Positions 7,939 to 10,154 of a DNA stretch of 10,154 nucleotides are shown here, piece by piece (the stretch's first letter is position 1; each line of letters begins with the position of its first letter). The stretch is from an uncultured Flavobacteriia bacterium. GTDB taxonomy: Bacteria; Bacteroidota; Bacteroidia; Flavobacteriales; Flavobacteriaceae. The position numbers and the translations under genes are program-made. Where the stretch lies: contig CAMLRV010000071.1 in NCBI GenBank assembly GCA_946482495.1, forward strand, positions 1 to 10,154, written 5' to 3'. Under the pieces are notes generated by a model. The model was given only the letters and a program-made list of their open reading frames with translations. It ran no database searches and was not told the DNA's origin.

Positions 7939-8850
7939 TTATAAGGTATATATGGTATGTATAAATGCCAAAATCATTACAATAATTAGCATTACAAAGT
8001 TAAATAAGTAAATAAAACAGAGTTTAAAAAAGGTTTTAATTCTTGATTCTTGATATAATTTTCTATATGATTTATAAAAGATTAGTTGAAGAAGTAAAAA
8101 CACACCAAACTCAAACCATTCGTTACATTCATAGCTTGATAAACCAACAATTGTTGAAATTATTGCCGAAAGCGAAAGAATTAATAGCAATGAAGAGAAA
8201 AAATGAAAGGTAAAGATTCCGTGATCAAAATACCACCATTTCTTTTTATCGTGTGTTAACCATAATCCGAAAGCAAAAAATGGCATAAAAAAGAAAATCC
8301 ATTTTGGCAAATTAGCAATCGCTTTATTAAACATCATTCTGTTAATTTCACCTATAGTATATTTTTGATTGAGTTTTGTCATTTTATCATTGACATTAAT
8401 ATCTAGCCAAGATTTTTCGGTAGTTTTCTTTTGGTTACTTCCAACAAATTTATTTTCGTTATTAAATACATTTTTTCGATCTAAAAAATTCTTTTCATTG
8501 GTTGGTTTTGTTGAAACTATATCTTCAAAGTCATGAAAAACAAACGCATTAAAAACAAAAAAAGCAAAAAAGTTGACAAAGATAAAAAGCTTAACTGGTG
8601 CCATAAATTGCTTTCTCTTTCCATTTAAATAAACGATTGTTAAAGTAGCTGGCGAGTATAAAAGATACTTAATGGCTTTCCAAAAGCTATTATCATAATG
8701 CACTAAATCTTCTACAAAATGAGTAAATAAATAGTGAAATGATTTTTTGGTTTCCACATTTTCTTGTCCGCAAGAAGGACAAAAACGTTCGGTAACATCT
8801 GCGCCGCAATTCAAGCAATTTTCATCAGTTCTTAAAGTACTTTTACTCAT
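7939..8850 (-). CDS. DUF3667 zinc-ribbon membrane protein
   Basis: A 303-residue protein with an N-terminal zinc ribbon, C12-x2-C15 and C24-x2-C27 (CLNCGADVTERFCPSCGQ). This is followed by the DUF3667 core: FHYLFTHFVEDLVHYDNSFWKAIKYLLYSPATLTIVYLNGKR (about 39-79). A membrane segment follows at about 85-105 (VKLFIFVNFFAFFVFNAF), then a polar stretch to about 178. The C-terminal half is hydrophobic, with segments at about 183-199, 211-237, 248-260 and 275-300. The family is common in Bacteroidota and has no known function; the layout suggests an inner-membrane protein with the ribbon in the cytoplasm. It is the first gene of the DUF3667-SDR-small protein operon. A terminator lies just upstream, between it and the preceding gene. 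Confidence 0.88.
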   Translation of the reverse strand: MSKSTLRTDENCLNCGADVTERFCPSCGQENVETKKSFHYLFTHFVEDLVHYDNSFWKAIKYLLYSPATLTIVYLNGKRKQFMAPVKLFIFVNFFAFFVFNAFVFHDFEDIVSTKPTNEKNFLDRKNVFNNENKFVGSNQKKTTEKSWLDINVNDKMTKLNQKYTIGEINRMMFNKAIANLPKWIFFFMPFFAFGLWLTHDKKKWWYFDHGIFTFHFFSSLLLILSLSAIISTIVGLSSYECNEWFEFGVFLLLQLIFYKSYRKLYQESRIKTFFKLCFIYLFNFVMLIIVMILAFIHTIYTL

Positions 8851-8870
8851 AATTAGATTTTTTAGTAGCG

Positions 8871-8878
8871 TAAATCTA
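8871..8878 (-). promoter_or_regulatory. Possible -7 promoter box for the DUF3667 operon
   Basis: The minus strand reads TAGATTTA, seven of eight positions of TAnnTTTG, with 20 bases between it and the ATG at 8850. It lies just past the terminator hairpin, where a promoter for an independent operon would be expected. An exact TAATTTTG match at 8933-8940 lies before the terminator and is less likely to serve this operon. Confidence 0.3.
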
Positions 8879-8881
8879 AAT

Positions 8882-8913
8882 AAAAAAACCGATTCATGGA
8901 AAAGAATCGGTTT
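8882..8913 (-). terminator. Rho-independent terminator after the MBL/rhodanese gene
   Basis: A ten-base-pair stem, AAACCGATTC (8886-8895) with GAATCGGTTT (8904-8913), encloses an eight-base loop. On the minus strand it is followed by a T run (8888-8882). It is 28 bases after the stop of the MBL/rhodanese gene, separating it from the DUF3667 operon. The plus strand has only a short T run, so it acts chiefly on the minus strand. Confidence 0.88.
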
Positions 8914-8941
8914 AGTAAATGTATTATTATTGCAAAATTAC

Positions 8942-10154
8942 CTACAAAACTCTGCTTTGACAGATAAAATTTGTTCTAGGCAAATTAGTAGTTTTGGCAA
9001 TTGCATTAAAACCACCATCAATTTCTGAAAAATTTCTATAACCACGAGCTTGTAAAATTGAAGCTGCAATCATGCTTCGATATCCACCCGCACAATGTAA
9101 GAAAAAGTGTTCATTTGGATTAATATCTTTTACCCAAGAATTAATATAAGCAAGTGGTTTGCTATAAGCGTCTTCCAAATGTTCCGCTTCATACTCACCT
9201 TCTTTACGTGTATCTATAATAGTACTTTCACCAATTTTTACATCATTTTCAAATTGTTGAGTTGAAATTCTATTTACAGTATCAATTTCAAAACCAGCAG
9301 ATTTCCAAGCATCGAAACCACCTTTCAAATGCCCCAAAATATTATCGAAACCAACACGAGATAATCTTGTAACTGTTTCTTCTTCTTTTCCTAATTCGGT
9401 AATTAAAGCAATAGGCTGATTTACATCTGCAATTAAAGCACCAACCCAAGGAGCAAAATCGCCATTAATTCCAATATTTATAGCTTGCGGAACAAATCCT
9501 TTTGCAAAATCACCACTATTTCTTGTGTCTAAAATTAAAGCACCTGAATCTTCTATAATAGTTTCAAATTCAGCGGCGGTTATTTCTCTCATTCCATTAT
9601 TCAAAATTGCAGAAAAAGTTGGAATTCCTTTTTTATTCATAGCTACATTCATTCCGAAATAGGCAGGTGGTGGTAATAAACCATCTGTAACTTCAGCAAT
9701 AAATTCAGCTTGTGTCATATTCGCACGTAACGCGTAATTTTTTTCTTTTTGTTCACCAATTGTTGAAACTGTTTCCTTACTCATATTTTTTCCGCAAGCT
9801 GAACCAGCACCATGAGCTGGATAAACAATCACATCATCAGCTAAAACCATAACTTTATTTCGCAACGAATGAAAAAGCATTCCAGCTAATTCATCTTGAG
9901 TCATTGAAGCTGATTTTTGAGCTAAATCTGGTCGACCCACATCGCCAATAAATAAAGTATCTCCAGAAAACAAAGCATGATCTTTCCCGTTTTCATCAAT
10001 TAGTAAATAGCAAGTACTTTCCATTGTATGTCCAGGCGTATGAAGTACTTTAATTTTAACATTTCCAACTTCAAAAATTTGTCCATCATTAGCTGAAATA
10101 ATTTCAAAATCGGGATTTGCATTCGGACCATAAACGATTGAAGCACCAGTTTGT
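8942..10154 (-). CDS. MBL-fold persulfide dioxygenase-like protein with two rhodanese domains (N terminus missing)
   Basis: The frame stays open to the right edge, so 403 residues are visible (numbered from the edge). The Met at 10024 lies inside the MBL domain (HTPGHT just before it) and is not the start. About 65 residues with the first HxHxDH metal motif are likely missing. The MBL domain continues with H38 and H42 (HTPGHT), D65 (SGDTLF), GDVGRPD and H114 in YPAHGAGSACG, with C120. Two rhodanese-like domains follow. The first (about 190-295, DTR at 209-211, GGFDAW at 278-283) has no cysteine in its active loop (ALITELGKEEET). The second (about 298-390, DTR at 314-316) has the catalytic HCAGGYRS, C354. 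This order matches CstB of Staphylococcus aureus, which oxidises low-molecular-weight persulfides and makes thiosulfate. The likely role is cytoplasmic sulfide/persulfide detoxification. A hairpin terminator follows the stop. Confidence 0.9.
   Translation of the reverse strand, partial: QTGASIVYGPNANPDFEIISANDGQIFEVGNVKIKVLHTPGHTMESTCYLLIDENGKDHALFSGDTLFIGDVGRPDLAQKSASMTQDELAGMLFHSLRNKVMVLADDVIVYPAHGAGSACGKNMSKETVSTIGEQKEKNYALRANMTQAEFIAEVTDGLLPPPAYFGMNVAMNKKGIPTFSAILNNGMREITAAEFETIIEDSGALILDTRNSGDFAKGFVPQAINIGINGDFAPWVGALIADVNQPIALITELGKEEETVTRLSRVGFDNILGHLKGGFDAWKSAGFEIDTVNRISTQQFENDVKIGESTIIDTRKEGEYEAEHLEDAYSKPLAYINSWVKDINPNEHFFLHCAGGYRSMIAASILQARGYRNFSEIDGGFNAIAKTTNLPRTNFICQSRVL

Noticed and set aside
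8933..8940. Exact TAATTTTG box on the minus strand as the main promoter of the DUF3667 operon.
   Set aside because: The strong terminator at 8882-8913 lies between it and the operon, so it would be blocked unless the hairpin is an attenuator; kept only as a point to check.
8747..9028. Open frame of 93 codons on the plus strand.
   Set aside because: It runs antisense across the starts and ends of two well-supported genes and through a terminator hairpin; its translation has no recognisable domain.
8942..10024. Start of the MBL/rhodanese gene at the Met codon at 10022-10024.
   Set aside because: The frame is open to the window edge, and the residues before this Met include the metal-binding motif HTPGHT, so the Met is internal and the gene is cut by the window.

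Overview
The window looks like an ordinary chromosomal stretch of a member of the Flavobacteriaceae (Bacteroidota), most likely Flavobacterium or a close relative. The reasons are: a strongly AT-rich sequence with codon use to match; start sites preceded by A-rich sequence rather than clear Shine-Dalgarno motifs; several copies of the Bacteroidota -7 promoter box TAnnTTTG (or its reverse complement CAAAnnTA) a short distance from start codons; Bacteroidota-style lipoproteins; and families typical of that group (DUF3667, DUF1569, a YbiT-type ABC-F protein, a TlpA-like lipoprotein). No tRNA, rRNA, CRISPR array, transposase, integrase or phage gene was recognised. No gap between genes exceeds about 160 bases.

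Layout. 1-1425 (+): the tail of a GNAT acetyltransferase, a class I SAM methyltransferase two bases later and a DUF1569/DinB-like protein, probably one transcript. 1483-2160 (+): trmD, the tRNA m1G37 methyltransferase, with its own promoter candidate. 2210-2836 (+): a lipoprotein of unknown function. A strong bidirectional terminator (about 2856-2888) separates it from the convergent 4549-2930 (-) gene, a YbiT-type ABC-F ATPase. A 159-base divergent promoter region (4550-4708) leads to 4709-6112 (+), a TlpA-like lipoprotein whose thioredoxin fold has lost its cysteines. A short conserved-looking intergenic element and a second bidirectional terminator (6175-6208) follow. The rest is on the minus strand. 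Read in the direction of transcription, it is: a persulfide-dioxygenase-like metallo-beta-lactamase/double-rhodanese protein entering from the right edge (10154-8942); a terminator; a tightly packed set of DUF3667 zinc-ribbon membrane protein (8850-7939), SDR oxidoreductase (7937-7134) and 63-residue membrane protein (7130-6939); and a small-class transaldolase (6882-6226) with its own promoter candidate.

The genes do not form one pathway. They are housekeeping functions (TrmD, transaldolase, ABC-F ribosome factor), sulfide/persulfide detoxification, envelope lipoproteins and small accessory operons. I found no convincing new biological system. The points most worth a second look are: loss of one of the two ATP sites in the ABC-F protein; the cysteine-free thioredoxin lipoprotein; the pseudo-rhodanese plus active rhodanese arrangement; two 7-base-periodic intergenic repeats; an intergenic hairpin element that I believe recurs across flavobacteria; and the DUF3667-SDR-small membrane protein operon.
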